In this document: positions 17,956 through 26,770 of the stretch, one piece after another
Position numbering within the stretch: position 1 is the first letter of the stretch
Layout: each line of letters begins with the position of its first letter
Source of the DNA: Pseudidiomarina aestuarii
GTDB lineage: Bacteria; Pseudomonadota; Gammaproteobacteria; Enterobacterales; Alteromonadaceae
Length of the DNA stretch: 64,000 nt
Assembly: GCF_003987355.1 (NCBI RefSeq)
Contig: NZ_PIPR01000003.1
Span: 62,001-126,000 of the forward strand
Direction of reading: 5' to 3'
The notes under the pieces: model-generated
What the model saw: only the letters and a program-made list of their open reading frames with translations
Told to the model about the DNA's origin: nothing
Database searches by the model: none
Position numbers and translations under genes: made by a program

Positions 17956-19434
17956 ATGAAACGCACGAATATTTTTGCTCTGAGCGCTGTAACCGCAGCA
18001 TTATTCCTCGCTGGCTGTGGTGGCGACATCAACTTGACTCCGACGTCTATCGACAATTCAGTCGATAACTCAACCAATAACTCAGGTGGCGGCGGTGCAA
18101 CCAACAACTGTGCTTCTTATGAAGTTGATGGCACTAGCGTACAAGGTGAGAAGATTGGTGCAGATTGTGTCTATCCACGCAGCTTCTCTACTCCAGAAGA
18201 CCCAGTGGTCACGGACATCCGCTTAGTCGAATTACCAGGTGGCGCGCACATTTTCCCAAATGGTTTGTACATTGGCGAAAACGTTGAAGCAACCGCTGAT
18301 GTGAACCGTGAAGGTCCAACATTAACGATTGATGCTGGCGCAACGCTCGCGTTTGAAGATGGCGACTCATTCGTCCGTATCGCGCGTGGCGCGAACATTG
18401 AAGCGAACGGCAACCGTAATGCTCCAATCACGTTTACTTCTGTGCAAGAACTCGACAACCAAATCACTAACCCGAATGCGCGCGGTTTGTGGGGTGGCTT
18501 GGTTATCAACGGCTTCGGTATTTCGAACAAATGTGATCAAAACGATTTAGCGAACTGTGTGCTTCAGGGTGAAGGCGGCGCAGGTTTCTACGGCGGCGAC
18601 GACAATACAGATAGCTCAGGTTCAATTCGCTACGCTTTGGTTAAATACGCAGGTTATGAAGTTTCTTTAGATAACGAGTTGAACGGTATCACGTTCAACG
18701 CAGTAGGCTCGGGTACTAATCTTGAGTACATCCAAGTTCACAACAACTTGGACGATGGTATCGAGTTCTTCGGTGGTGCTGCTAACGTGAAAAACGTAGT
18801 CCTGACTGGTAACGACGATGACTCGTTAGACTGGGCTGACGGTTGGCAAGGTAAAATTCAGTACATCTTGGTGAAGCATGCGGATGACCGCGCAAACCGT
18901 GCTATTGAGGCAGATGGTAACAGCGGTAACAATGACGCAACGCCATTCTCGAATCCGATTATCGCGAACTTCACGTCAATCGGTTCATTGACTGCAACAG
19001 ACGGGTCAGACGAGTCTGAAGGTGTGTTACTCCGTGAAGGTACGCGTGGTGCTCTGTATAACTTCTTGATTACTGATGCACGCGGCGAGTGTTTGGAAAT
19101 TGACCAGGCAACCACCTTGGCAGCAGCACAAGCCGGTGACTTGTCAATTGAAAACTCTATCATCGCCTGTAGCGAAAACTTCGCTGACCAACCAACACAA
19201 GATTGGTTCCAAGGCTATACAACCAACGTGACCTTAGACGAAATGGCGACTGTATTGACTTCAGGTTATGTCACTGCAGCGACTATTTCTGATGCTTCAG
19301 GCGCTGAAGTAACGGTCACACCTAAATCTGATTTAAGCACGATCGACCCATTCTTTGATGATGTTGATTTTATCGGTGCAGTAAGTGAAGACGACGATTG
19401 GACTAACGGCTGGACAGTCGGTCTGCGCGACTAA
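17956..19434 (+). CDS. Beta-helix-type surface or periplasmic lipoprotein, phosphate-starvation partner of the adjacent receptor
   Basis: A 492-residue lipoprotein: lipobox LFLAGC (Cys at about residue 22), a Ser/Asn/Gly linker (35-55), then a domain rich in short hydrophobic/Asn/Asp strands that looks like a right-handed parallel beta-helix (GLWGGLVINGFG, GIEFFGGAANVKNVVLTGNDDDSLDWADGW, GVLLREGTRGALYNFLITD). Asp/Asn-rich loops could bind calcium. ATG 17956 follows CGGAG and gives the lipoprotein signal; 54 in-frame codons upstream cover the Pho box and are rejected. It is directly before a TonB-dependent receptor and behind a Pho box, so a role in capturing a phosphorus-containing substrate for that receptor is inferred. 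No enzyme motif was recognised. Confidence 0.75.
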   Translation: MKRTNIFALSAVTAALFLAGCGGDINLTPTSIDNSVDNSTNNSGGGGATNNCASYEVDGTSVQGEKIGADCVYPRSFSTPEDPVVTDIRLVELPGGAHIFPNGLYIGENVEATADVNREGPTLTIDAGATLAFEDGDSFVRIARGANIEANGNRNAPITFTSVQELDNQITNPNARGLWGGLVINGFGISNKCDQNDLANCVLQGEGGAGFYGGDDNTDSSGSIRYALVKYAGYEVSLDNELNGITFNAVGSGTNLEYIQVHNNLDDGIEFFGGAANVKNVVLTGNDDDSLDWADGWQGKIQYILVKHADDRANRAIEADGNSGNNDATPFSNPIIANFTSIGSLTATDGSDESEGVLLREGTRGALYNFLITDARGECLEIDQATTLAAAQAGDLSIENSIIACSENFADQPTQDWFQGYTTNVTLDEMATVLTSGYVTAATISDASGAEVTVTPKSDLSTIDPFFDDVDFIGAVSEDDDWTNGWTVGLRD

Positions 19435-19448
19435 TCAAAGGAATACTC

Positions 19449-19464
19449 TGCACATGGATGTGCA
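19449..19464 (+). other. Intercistronic hairpin between lipoprotein and receptor genes
   Basis: TGCACAT-GG-ATGTGCA forms a 7-base perfect inverted repeat, flanked by an outer TCAAAG/CTTTGA match. There is no T-run, so it is more likely an RNA stability or partial attenuation element than a terminator. It lies in a 75-base gap without a Pho box, which supports cotranscription of the two genes. Confidence 0.5.
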
Positions 19465-19509
19465 ATCTCTTTGAATCATTACGATTAGTCTACGCATACG
19501 GAGTCTCTC

Positions 19510-22146
19510 ATGAAAAAGCATGCCGTTTTAACCAAAAGCAAGGTTGGGATTGCTGTTGCAATAGCACTCTCTACCCAGCTTGCGGTTGCTCAAGAAGCAG
19601 CTACAGACGCCGCAAGCGCTGCAACCATTGAAGAAGTGGTCACAACAGGTACGCGGTTACAAGGATCGGCCGCAGCAGTTGTCGAAGAACGGAAAGCTCA
19701 AGCGTTCGTTGCCGACATTCTGGGTGCTGAACAAATTTCGCGGACTGGCGACAGTGATGCCGCTTCCGCACTACGCCGTGTTACCGGCCTCACGTTGGTC
19801 GATGGCAAATTTATTTATGTTCGTGGTTTAGGTGAACGTTACTCCAGTACGCAACTGAACGGTGCGTCTGTACCTTCGCCTGATCCGACTCGAAACGTCA
19901 TTCCACTCGATATGTTCCCAGCGAGCATTATTGAAAGTATGTCTGTGCAAAAGTCGTACTCACCAGATATGCCAGCAAACTTTGGCGGTGGTAACGTCGA
20001 CATTCGCACGGTTTCTATTCCTACCGACCAAGTTTTTGAAGTGTCGATTGGTACGGGTTGGGACTCTAACTTTAGTGACGATGGCTTGACCTATGCAGGC
20101 GGCGGTAGTGACTGGAAGGGGACCGACGACGGTTCACGTGCTTTATCGGGTGCGATGACTTCAGCGTTAGCCCGCTACCAAGAAAACATCAACGCTGCGA
20201 ATATTGCGAATGTTGAGGGTATTTCTATTGCTGACGCCCAAGCAATTAACCGCAATTTAGCAGCATCTTTGAATACACAGAATGAAGTCTATACCAAAAG
20301 CCTAAGCCCAGATATTAAAGGCTCAGTCAGTTTTGGCGATAGCTTCGACATCTATGACGATTGGACTTTTGGTTTCCTCGCTGGCGTTGACTATGACAAC
20401 AGTTGGTCCAATAGCGAAGAAACTGAAAAAGTTCTCGGTATCGCCGATGGGCAATCGGTTGTGATTCAAGATGGCGCCTCACGAGTCACCGCACAGACGG
20501 TTGAACTCAGCGGTATTCTAAATTTTGGTTTGCAATACGGTGACTACCACAAGGTAGAAACTTCAACGATATTCCTGCGCAACACGCAAGATCGCGTGGA
20601 ACAGGGTGGTGTTGAAACCGCAAACTCGATTACTGAAAGCAATTTGTCATTCTTCGATACGGATATTCGCTACGAAGAGCGCGAGTTATTGACCAACCAA
20701 GTGCGTGGTTCGCATTTCTTCCCAGAATTGTGGAATATCGCGGTGGATTGGCAATACGCGGAATCTGAAGCCAGTCGTTATGCGCCAGGCGAAGTGTTTT
20801 ATCGACAGATTAGCAACCGTGACTTAGGCGATGGTGTTGGCGATCTAGCATTCCAACAAACGCGTTCAGCAACTACGCTACAGTACCAAGATCTGCAAGA
20901 TGACGCACAAGATTGGCGAGTGGATGTTGAACTGCCATTGTATTTTGATGCGGTAGAAGTATTGGTGAAAGGTGGCGGTCAATTGTCGAAAAAGGCACGT
21001 TCATCATTCTCACGTCGCTTCGCCATTTCGGCCGAAACGGTCGCCAATGATGCGTTACAAGGTGTTGGCTACAACGAGCTGTTCAGCGATAGTAACCTGA
21101 TTGATGAAAACTTCGGCTTTCAATTGTTCGGTGCACCGACAGCAACTGACCCTAACTATCTTGCCGCACAACAGGTTGAAGCAGGCTATGGATTGCTCGA
21201 CATCAATCTGAATAATGATTGGCGCGTGAGTGGTGGTTTGCGTTGGGAGCAGTACACGCAAGTGGCGGCGCAGCTCGACATTCGTAACATGACGGTGATT
21301 GGTGATGTTGCCGAAGCTGGCCGCATTGAGGACGATATTTACGGTAGCATTGCGTTGACGTATCAATTGAACGACGAAATGCAGTTACGTTTTGGTTACG
21401 GTAGCACCGTTGTGCGTCCAGACCTGCGTGAGTTAACTGAAGTGTTGTTCGTTGACCCAATCACTAACTTCAAGGTCCGTGGTAACAGTAACTTGTCGAC
21501 CACTGATATTGATAACTTTGATATGCGTTGGGAATGGTACTTGCCAGCTGGCGAAAACTACTCGGTTGGTTTGTTCTATAAAGATTTGGCAAACCCGATT
21601 GAAGCGGTTGAAGCTAAAGGTACCGACTCAGACCGCGTTATCACTTTCTTGAACGGTCAAGCCGGTGAAGTTTACGGCGTTGAATTTGAGTTCTTGAAAG
21701 ACTTGACTGGATTGCGTGATGGTTTGTTCGTAAGCGGTAACTTGACGTTATCGGATTCGGAAATCAGCATCGCCAATACGGGTAACGTTGAATTGACTAA
21801 CAATACCCGCCGTATGACGGGTCACTCTAAATATGTTGCGAACCTGCAGTTTGGTTACGACTCTTTGGATGGTGAGCACAGTGCATCATTGATTTACAAC
21901 GTTGCGGGCGAGCGGATTGCCTTCGCCGGTGTGAAACAAGGTGAGTTAGGTATTGGTGATGCGTTCGAGCAGCCATTCCATAGTTTGGACTTGGTCTACA
22001 CTTGGTATCCTGACTTTAACTCCAATGTAAAGCTGAAAGTTCAGAATTTACTGGGTGACGATGTCTCCATTGTGCAAGATGGCATCACCATTCAAGAGCG
22101 TTCAGTGGGCACTGGTGTGAGTGTAGAATACAGTTACGCCTTCTAA
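19510..22146 (+). CDS. TonB-dependent outer membrane receptor (phosphate-starvation cluster)
   Basis: An 878-residue outer-membrane transporter that imports a ligand using energy passed by TonB. Signal peptide at about 1-27 (ends VAQ), a TonB-box-like IEEVVTTGTR (about 40-49), a plug domain with ALRRVTGLTLVDGKFIYVRGLGERYSSTQLNGASVPSPD, and a beta-barrel ending in the outer-membrane signature YSYAF. The plug is of the type found in receptors with large substrates. The ligand is unknown; the upstream lipoprotein, the Pho box at 17851 and the nearby Pho-linked TonB operon suggest a phosphorus compound. A strong terminator follows. Confidence 0.9.
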   Translation: MKKHAVLTKSKVGIAVAIALSTQLAVAQEAATDAASAATIEEVVTTGTRLQGSAAAVVEERKAQAFVADILGAEQISRTGDSDAASALRRVTGLTLVDGKFIYVRGLGERYSSTQLNGASVPSPDPTRNVIPLDMFPASIIESMSVQKSYSPDMPANFGGGNVDIRTVSIPTDQVFEVSIGTGWDSNFSDDGLTYAGGGSDWKGTDDGSRALSGAMTSALARYQENINAANIANVEGISIADAQAINRNLAASLNTQNEVYTKSLSPDIKGSVSFGDSFDIYDDWTFGFLAGVDYDNSWSNSEETEKVLGIADGQSVVIQDGASRVTAQTVELSGILNFGLQYGDYHKVETSTIFLRNTQDRVEQGGVETANSITESNLSFFDTDIRYEERELLTNQVRGSHFFPELWNIAVDWQYAESEASRYAPGEVFYRQISNRDLGDGVGDLAFQQTRSATTLQYQDLQDDAQDWRVDVELPLYFDAVEVLVKGGGQLSKKARSSFSRRFAISAETVANDALQGVGYNELFSDSNLIDENFGFQLFGAPTATDPNYLAAQQVEAGYGLLDINLNNDWRVSGGLRWEQYTQVAAQLDIRNMTVIGDVAEAGRIEDDIYGSIALTYQLNDEMQLRFGYGSTVVRPDLRELTEVLFVDPITNFKVRGNSNLSTTDIDNFDMRWEWYLPAGENYSVGLFYKDLANPIEAVEAKGTDSDRVITFLNGQAGEVYGVEFEFLKDLTGLRDGLFVSGNLTLSDSEISIANTGNVELTNNTRRMTGHSKYVANLQFGYDSLDGEHSASLIYNVAGERIAFAGVKQGELGIGDAFEQPFHSLDLVYTWYPDFNSNVKLKVQNLLGDDVSIVQDGITIQERSVGTGVSVEYSYAF

Positions 22147-22165
22147 TGAAAAGTGTAGCAAGTTG

Positions 22166-22191
22166 AAAGGGAGCCGCAGGGCTCCCTTTTT
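22166..22191 (+). terminator. Rho-independent terminator after the TonB-dependent receptor
   Basis: Stem AGGGAGCC / GGCTCCCT with loop GCAG and a following run of five Ts, 20 bases after the receptor stop. It closes the lipoprotein-receptor transcript. Confidence 0.9.
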
Positions 22192-22265
22192 CATGTTGAG
22201 CCCTTGAGACTCTTGGTTTATCGTGTCTATAGGAAACAACCTCAGTAACAGCAGGTGAGAAAAGC

Positions 22266-23543
22266 ATGGATTCAATAGCGCAAGTACAAGCTTGGCTAAG
22301 CGAACGGCCTGACATGGAAACGCTCGCTTATGTGGCATTACTCCTGGTGGGTGCTTGGGTAGCCAACTTTATTGTCAAAAAGATACTGCTGCGTGGTGCG
22401 CTTCGAGTCCTCTCGTTTACTCCGGTTGGCAAAGATCGTCAGTTATTCGAGCGCAATGTCATTGCTCGGCTGGCCAACGTCGTTCCGGCGCTGGTCATTT
22501 CCCATTGGATTGTTGAGGTTCCGAATTTACCGGAAACTCTGGCGATTGTGGTCGACAACGTCGCCATCGCTTTTATTATTCTCACCGTTGCTCGCTCTAT
22601 TAGTGGCGTTTTGACCGTCATTAACACCTTTTATGAACGTGAAGAAGATTCCCATTTGCGGCCAATAAAAGGCTACATCCAAGTGGTGAAGATCGGCATT
22701 TATGCGATTGCTGCAATATTAGTCATCGCTGCTCTCATCGACAAATCCCCGGTTATTCTGTTGTCTGGTTTGGGTGCGATGGCCGCTGTAGTCATGCTGG
22801 TATTTCAAGATACATTGCTGTCCTTGGTTGCCAGCGTGCAAATTTCATCGAATGATATTATCCGCGTGGGTGATTGGGTCGAAATGCCGAACCTCAATGC
22901 CGATGGTGATGTCATTGATATCGCCCTACATCAAGTTAAAGTGCAAAACTGGGATAAAACCATTACGTTTATCCCAACTAAACGCTTTATTTCGGATCCG
23001 TTCAAAAATTGGCGAGGCATGCAAGAATCGGGTGGACGTCGGATTAAACGGAGCTTGTTTCTGGACCAGCAATCGATTCACTTTCTCAGTACCGAAGAAC
23101 GCGACAAACTGCGCAGGTTTCGATTGTTGCAAGATTACTTGAAAACCAAGCAAGAAGAGATTGATGCATGGAATCAAGAACTCAAAGATGCTGGGAAAGA
23201 GCCGGTTAATACGCGCCGAATATCAAACATTGGAACGTTTCGCGCTTATGTTCTGGAGTATCTGAAGAGTCATCCGCACATTCATCAAGACATGACGTTG
23301 ATGGTGCGGCAGTTAAATCCAACCGCAGATGGCTTGCCACTCGAGGTTTATTGTTTCACCAACACCATCAAGTGGACCGAGTATGAGCAAATTCAATCGG
23401 ACATTTTTGACCATTTGTATGCCATTGTGAGTGAGTTCGGCTTGCGCGTATTCCAGCATCCAAGCGGCGTTGATATGCGTAGTTTAGGCGAGGCTTTTAG
23501 TAGGCAGCGCGATACCGAAAAACCCGAACAAAAACAATCATAA
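22266..23543 (+). CDS. MscS-family mechanosensitive channel, YbdG-like
   Basis: A 425-residue inner-membrane channel expected to open under osmotic downshock. Several N-terminal membrane segments (about 20-40, 75-100, 105-125, 140-165) lead to the pore helix and MscS signature LLSGLGAMAAVVMLVFQDTLLSLVASVQI (about residues 165-195), then a cytoplasmic beta domain. The insertion of about 50 charged residues (FLSTEERDKLRRF to EEIDAWNQELKDAGKE) and the overall length match the E. coli YbdG group. No Pho box was seen before it, so it seems to be a bystander between the two Pho-type units. Confidence 0.88.
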   Translation: MDSIAQVQAWLSERPDMETLAYVALLLVGAWVANFIVKKILLRGALRVLSFTPVGKDRQLFERNVIARLANVVPALVISHWIVEVPNLPETLAIVVDNVAIAFIILTVARSISGVLTVINTFYEREEDSHLRPIKGYIQVVKIGIYAIAAILVIAALIDKSPVILLSGLGAMAAVVMLVFQDTLLSLVASVQISSNDIIRVGDWVEMPNLNADGDVIDIALHQVKVQNWDKTITFIPTKRFISDPFKNWRGMQESGGRRIKRSLFLDQQSIHFLSTEERDKLRRFRLLQDYLKTKQEEIDAWNQELKDAGKEPVNTRRISNIGTFRAYVLEYLKSHPHIHQDMTLMVRQLNPTADGLPLEVYCFTNTIKWTEYEQIQSDIFDHLYAIVSEFGLRVFQHPSGVDMRSLGEAFSRQRDTEKPEQKQS

Positions 23544-23572
23544 AGACATTAAAACAGCATAAAAGTGTCACA

Positions 23573-23628
23573 TTGACACATAACTGAAATAAAGCAGTCA
23601 CCAAGCTGTCACACAATTGCCGTATTGT
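23573..23628 (+). promoter_or_regulatory. Pho box array and promoter of the DUF3450/TonB operon
   Basis: Half-sites TTGACAC (23573), CTGAAAT (23584), CAGTCAC (23595) and CTGTCAC (23606) keep an 11-base period. TATTGT (23623-23628) begins 10 bases after the last half-site. An extra GTGTCAC at 23565 is out of register. It drives the gene at 23666 and probably the whole operon to 28660. Confidence 0.78.
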
Positions 23629-23665
23629 GCACTCCATCATTCATCACGATATGTAGGGTGTTGCC

Positions 23666-24442
23666 ATGCGGCTTGTGTCTATTCCTTCTGCGTTTATGCT
23701 GACGCTGTTTTCCACAGCAACAGTATTCGCGCAAGTTCAGTCCCTCGAACCGGTTGTGGATGCTGCTAGCACCATCAACCAATCTGCAAAAAGTTCGCAA
23801 CTCAAAGTGGAAGATATTGCTGACTCCATCCAAGAGCGGATTCAACAGTACAAACAAATTTCACGCCAAATTGATGGACTCAACGTCTACACGCAGCAGT
23901 TGCAGAAGCAACTCGACAATCAAGAAATCGAGAAAGCCGAATTAAATTCGTCGATTGACGAAGTCAGCGTGGTTGAGCGTCAAATCACGCCATTGATGTT
24001 ACGCATGATCGAGAGCCTAGACGCCTTTGTCCGTCTGGATGTCCCATTCCTACCAAATGAACGTAAGGACCGCGTCGCGACCCTTCGCGATTTGATGGAT
24101 CGCGCTGATGTGGATGTATCTGAGAAATTCCGCCGCGTGATGGAAGCCTACCAAATTGAAGCCGATTACGGCCGCAACATTGAAGCGTACAACGGTGCTA
24201 TGGATATCGATGGCCAAGAGCAAGATGTCGAATTCTTGCGTGTGGGGCGTACCGTTTTCATCTACCGCACGCGTGATGGCGGAACCATGGGTGTATGGAA
24301 TCAACAACAACGTGAATGGCAGCCGCTTGATGATAGCTATGGTCGTGACGTGCAAGAAGCATTACGAATCGCTCGTAAGCAGTTAGCACCAGACTTGCTT
24401 ATGTTGCCAATTTTTACTGCTGACTCAGCTGCGGGAGAATAA
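23666..24442 (+). CDS. DUF3450 periplasmic coiled-coil protein of the TonB operon
   Basis: A 258-residue protein with a signal peptide (about 1-19, ending FAQ), followed by a long coiled coil (about 30-100) and a small C-terminal domain with GRTVFIYRTRDGGTMGVWNQ. DUF3450 genes occur as first gene in operons with TonB, ExbB and ExbD in marine gammaproteobacteria; the molecular role is not established, but a periplasmic part in energising or assembling the TonB complex is likely. Its stop overlaps the start of the next gene by one base (TAATG), so translation is coupled. Confidence 0.87.
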   Translation: MRLVSIPSAFMLTLFSTATVFAQVQSLEPVVDAASTINQSAKSSQLKVEDIADSIQERIQQYKQISRQIDGLNVYTQQLQKQLDNQEIEKAELNSSIDEVSVVERQITPLMLRMIESLDAFVRLDVPFLPNERKDRVATLRDLMDRADVDVSEKFRRVMEAYQIEADYGRNIEAYNGAMDIDGQEQDVEFLRVGRTVFIYRTRDGGTMGVWNQQQREWQPLDDSYGRDVQEALRIARKQLAPDLLMLPIFTADSAAGE

Positions 24443-25806
24443 TGATGAAAGGGTTACAAACATTACTTATTGCTTTCGCGGTTGCCATGATGTCAGCGGC
24501 ATCCGCAGCACCGCAAGAACCGGTCGATCTGGATGAGTTGTTGCGGCAATTACAGCAAGGTCAATTTGCACAGTCTGAAGAAAATAAAGAGCGTGAAGCG
24601 CGCTTCCGTGCCGAAGCCGATGAGCAACAGCGTATTCTGCGCGAAGCCATTGCTGAGCGCGATCGTTTAGAGCAGTTAAGTGAGCGTTTAGAAACGCGAT
24701 TCGAGCAAAATGAAGTGGAACTCGGCAACTTAACCGATGCGTTGACCCAGCGCATGGGTTCGCTCCGTGAACTCTTTGGTGTGCTTCAGCAAGTAGCAGG
24801 TGACACCAGCGGCAAGTTGCAAAATTCATACGTTTCTGTGGAATTCCCCGGTCGTAGCGAAAACCTCAGCGAACTCGCACAAAAGATGGGTTCTAGCTCT
24901 AAGCTCGCCTCTATTGAAGAAATTGAGTCCGTTTGGTTTGCACTGCAGCAAGAGATGACTGAGTCGGGCAAGGTTAGTGAGTTCAACACTCAAGTCACCT
25001 TGGCAAATGGCGAAAAAGTAGAGAAAGAAGTGGTACGTATCGGCACCTTTAACATGGTTGCTGACGGCCGCTATCTGGAGTTAGTGCCAGGCACTGACAC
25101 CGTTGCTGAATTAATTCGTCAGCCAGCATCTCGTTTCTTAGATACTGCTGAAGCCGTGCAGACCGAGTCTGCCGATATGGTTAAGTTTGGTTTAGATCCG
25201 ACTGGCGGGTCAATTCTTGGATTACTCGTACAAGCGCCGGATTTAGGTGAGCGTGTCGACCAAGGCGGAACCGTCGGCTATGTCATCTTGGCGTTGGGCC
25301 TCATTGGTTTACTGATTGCGCTGGAGCGTTTCGTTACCTTGACTCTGATGGGTGGCAAAGTGCGCAAGCAGCTGAAAGACACGACTGCTCGTGATGATAA
25401 CCCGTTGGGTCGCGTTATGCAGGTACAAGACAAGTATCCTCAAGTAGATACCGAGACGTTGGAATTGAAACTCAGCGAAGCCATCTTGCGCGAAGTGCCT
25501 AAGATCACACGCAATCTGACCTTCATCAAGATCATCTCGGTGGTGGCACCGTTGCTGGGTCTGCTGGGAACAGTAACGGGCATGATCAACACCTTCCAAG
25601 CCATTACGTTGTTTGGTACTGGCGACCCGAAACTGATGGCAGGCGGTATTTCGCAAGCCTTGGTCACGACGGTCCTTGGTTTGGTAGTTGCCATTCCGAT
25701 GACGCTGTTGTTCGCAACACTCAACACGCGTAGCAAGAACATTGTGCATGTATTGCAAGAGCAGGCTTCGGGCATTATTGCGGAGCGTTCTGAGCGGGGG
25801 CACTAA
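24442..25806 (+). CDS. MotA/TolQ/ExbB-type proton channel with periplasmic coiled coil (TtpC-like)
   Basis: A 454-residue fusion-type channel protein. Signal peptide at about 1-22 (AASAAP), a long helical, Glu/Arg-rich periplasmic region (30-130), a small folded region (130-265), then the ExbB/TolQ domain: membrane segments near 275-297 (VGYVILALGLIGLLIALERF), 350-375 and 400-430, with ISVVAPLLGLLGTVTGMINTFQ as the signature. This is the architecture of TtpC, needed by the TonB2 system of Vibrio. The start may be ATG 24442 or the next codon. The second ExbB follows almost at once. Confidence 0.88.
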   Translation: MMKGLQTLLIAFAVAMMSAASAAPQEPVDLDELLRQLQQGQFAQSEENKEREARFRAEADEQQRILREAIAERDRLEQLSERLETRFEQNEVELGNLTDALTQRMGSLRELFGVLQQVAGDTSGKLQNSYVSVEFPGRSENLSELAQKMGSSSKLASIEEIESVWFALQQEMTESGKVSEFNTQVTLANGEKVEKEVVRIGTFNMVADGRYLELVPGTDTVAELIRQPASRFLDTAEAVQTESADMVKFGLDPTGGSILGLLVQAPDLGERVDQGGTVGYVILALGLIGLLIALERFVTLTLMGGKVRKQLKDTTARDDNPLGRVMQVQDKYPQVDTETLELKLSEAILREVPKITRNLTFIKIISVVAPLLGLLGTVTGMINTFQAITLFGTGDPKLMAGGISQALVTTVLGLVVAIPMTLLFATLNTRSKNIVHVLQEQASGIIAERSERGH

Positions 25807-25808
25807 TT

Positions 25809-26333
25809 GTGTTCATGATCGACTTTTACAGCGCTATTCAGGACTTTATTGAAACCGGTGGTCAGGTACTACTGATCATCGGGGTACTGATTTTTGTGAT
25901 GTGGTTGATGATTCTGGAACGCGTCTTTTACTACGTCAAAGGCCATCGCGAACGGGTTAAATATGTCCGCAGCACTTGGCAAGCAAGAGCCGATAAATCG
26001 TCGTGGAATGCAGAGCAAATACGGCAGGCAATGATTTCCCGTACCGCTATTGCTCTAGGTGGAAATCTACCGATTTTGCAAGCACTTGTAGCCTTGTGCC
26101 CATTGCTCGGTTTGATGGGTACCGTGACTGGCATGATCGAAGTTTTTGACGTGATGGCCGTATCGGGTACTGGGAACGCACGGTCGATGGCGGCAGGCGT
26201 ATCCAAAGCGACGATTCCAACCATGGCAGGCATGGTCGGCGCGCTATCCGGAGTTTTCGCGACTACCTGGTTGCAACGTACAGCGAAGCGCGAGCGATTG
26301 AAGCTCGAAGAACGCTTACTGCTCGAACACTAA
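25809..26333 (+). CDS. exbB: Biopolymer transport protein ExbB
   Basis: Second, compact proton-channel subunit (174 residues) of the TonB energiser. One membrane segment at about 17-37 (GGQVLLIIGVLIFVMWLMILERVF), then the two conserved helices with LVALCPLLGLMGTVTGMIEVFD (about 95-116) and SKATIPTMAGMVGALSGV. The start is GTG 25809, 8 bases after GAGCGGGGG; ATG 25815, two codons on, is an alternative. It overlaps no gene but is 2 bases from the previous stop, so the genes are translated together. Confidence 0.92.
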   Translation: MFMIDFYSAIQDFIETGGQVLLIIGVLIFVMWLMILERVFYYVKGHRERVKYVRSTWQARADKSSWNAEQIRQAMISRTAIALGGNLPILQALVALCPLLGLMGTVTGMIEVFDVMAVSGTGNARSMAAGVSKATIPTMAGMVGALSGVFATTWLQRTAKRERLKLEERLLLEH

Positions 26334-26360
26334 TTCGGTAAGGATGAGGAGTCTCACCCG

Positions 26361-26768
26361 ATGAAACAGCATTTTGCGAATTTAATTGATGAAGAAGAAA
26401 CAGCGATTGATATGACGCCCATGTTGGACGTTGTTTTTATCATGCTGATCTTCTTTATCGTGACCGCGAGCTTTGTGAAAGAGGCGGGCATCGATGTGAA
26501 CCGTCCAGAAGCGTCTACCGCCGTGCAGAAAGACCGCGCCAATATCTTGGTCGCGATCAGCGATACCGGCGAAATTTGGATCAACAAACGTCAAGTCGAT
26601 GCACGTGCAGTACAAGCCAATATTGAACGTTTGTATGCGGAAAACCCGCAAGGTTCAGTGGTGATTCAAGCCGATAAGAAAGCGACCACTGAGACCTTGA
26701 TTAAAGTCATGGATGCAGCCCGCGCAGCCGGTGTATTCGACGTCTCCATTGCAACGCAAGAAGACTAG
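26361..26768 (+). CDS. exbD: Biopolymer transport protein ExbD
   Basis: A 135-residue inner-membrane protein with one membrane segment. The conserved charged start EEETAIDMTPMLDVVFIMLIFFIVTASF contains the Asp of the proton path (D in MLDVVF, about residue 23). The C-terminal periplasmic domain (about 45-135) has NRPEAST and the VVIQADKKA strand common to ExbD. It sits between exbB and tonB with short gaps; ATG 26361 follows a GATGAGGAG sequence. Confidence 0.95.
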   Translation: MKQHFANLIDEEETAIDMTPMLDVVFIMLIFFIVTASFVKEAGIDVNRPEASTAVQKDRANILVAISDTGEIWINKRQVDARAVQANIERLYAENPQGSVVIQADKKATTETLIKVMDAARAAGVFDVSIATQED

Positions 26769-26770
26769 TT

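Noticed and set aside
22192-22265. Pho box before the YbdG-like channel gene
   Set aside because: No pair of TGTCA half-sites at 11-base spacing was found there.
25309-25803. 164-residue minus-strand reading frame within the TtpC-like gene
   Set aside because: It is antisense to conserved ExbB-domain codons and has no family features.
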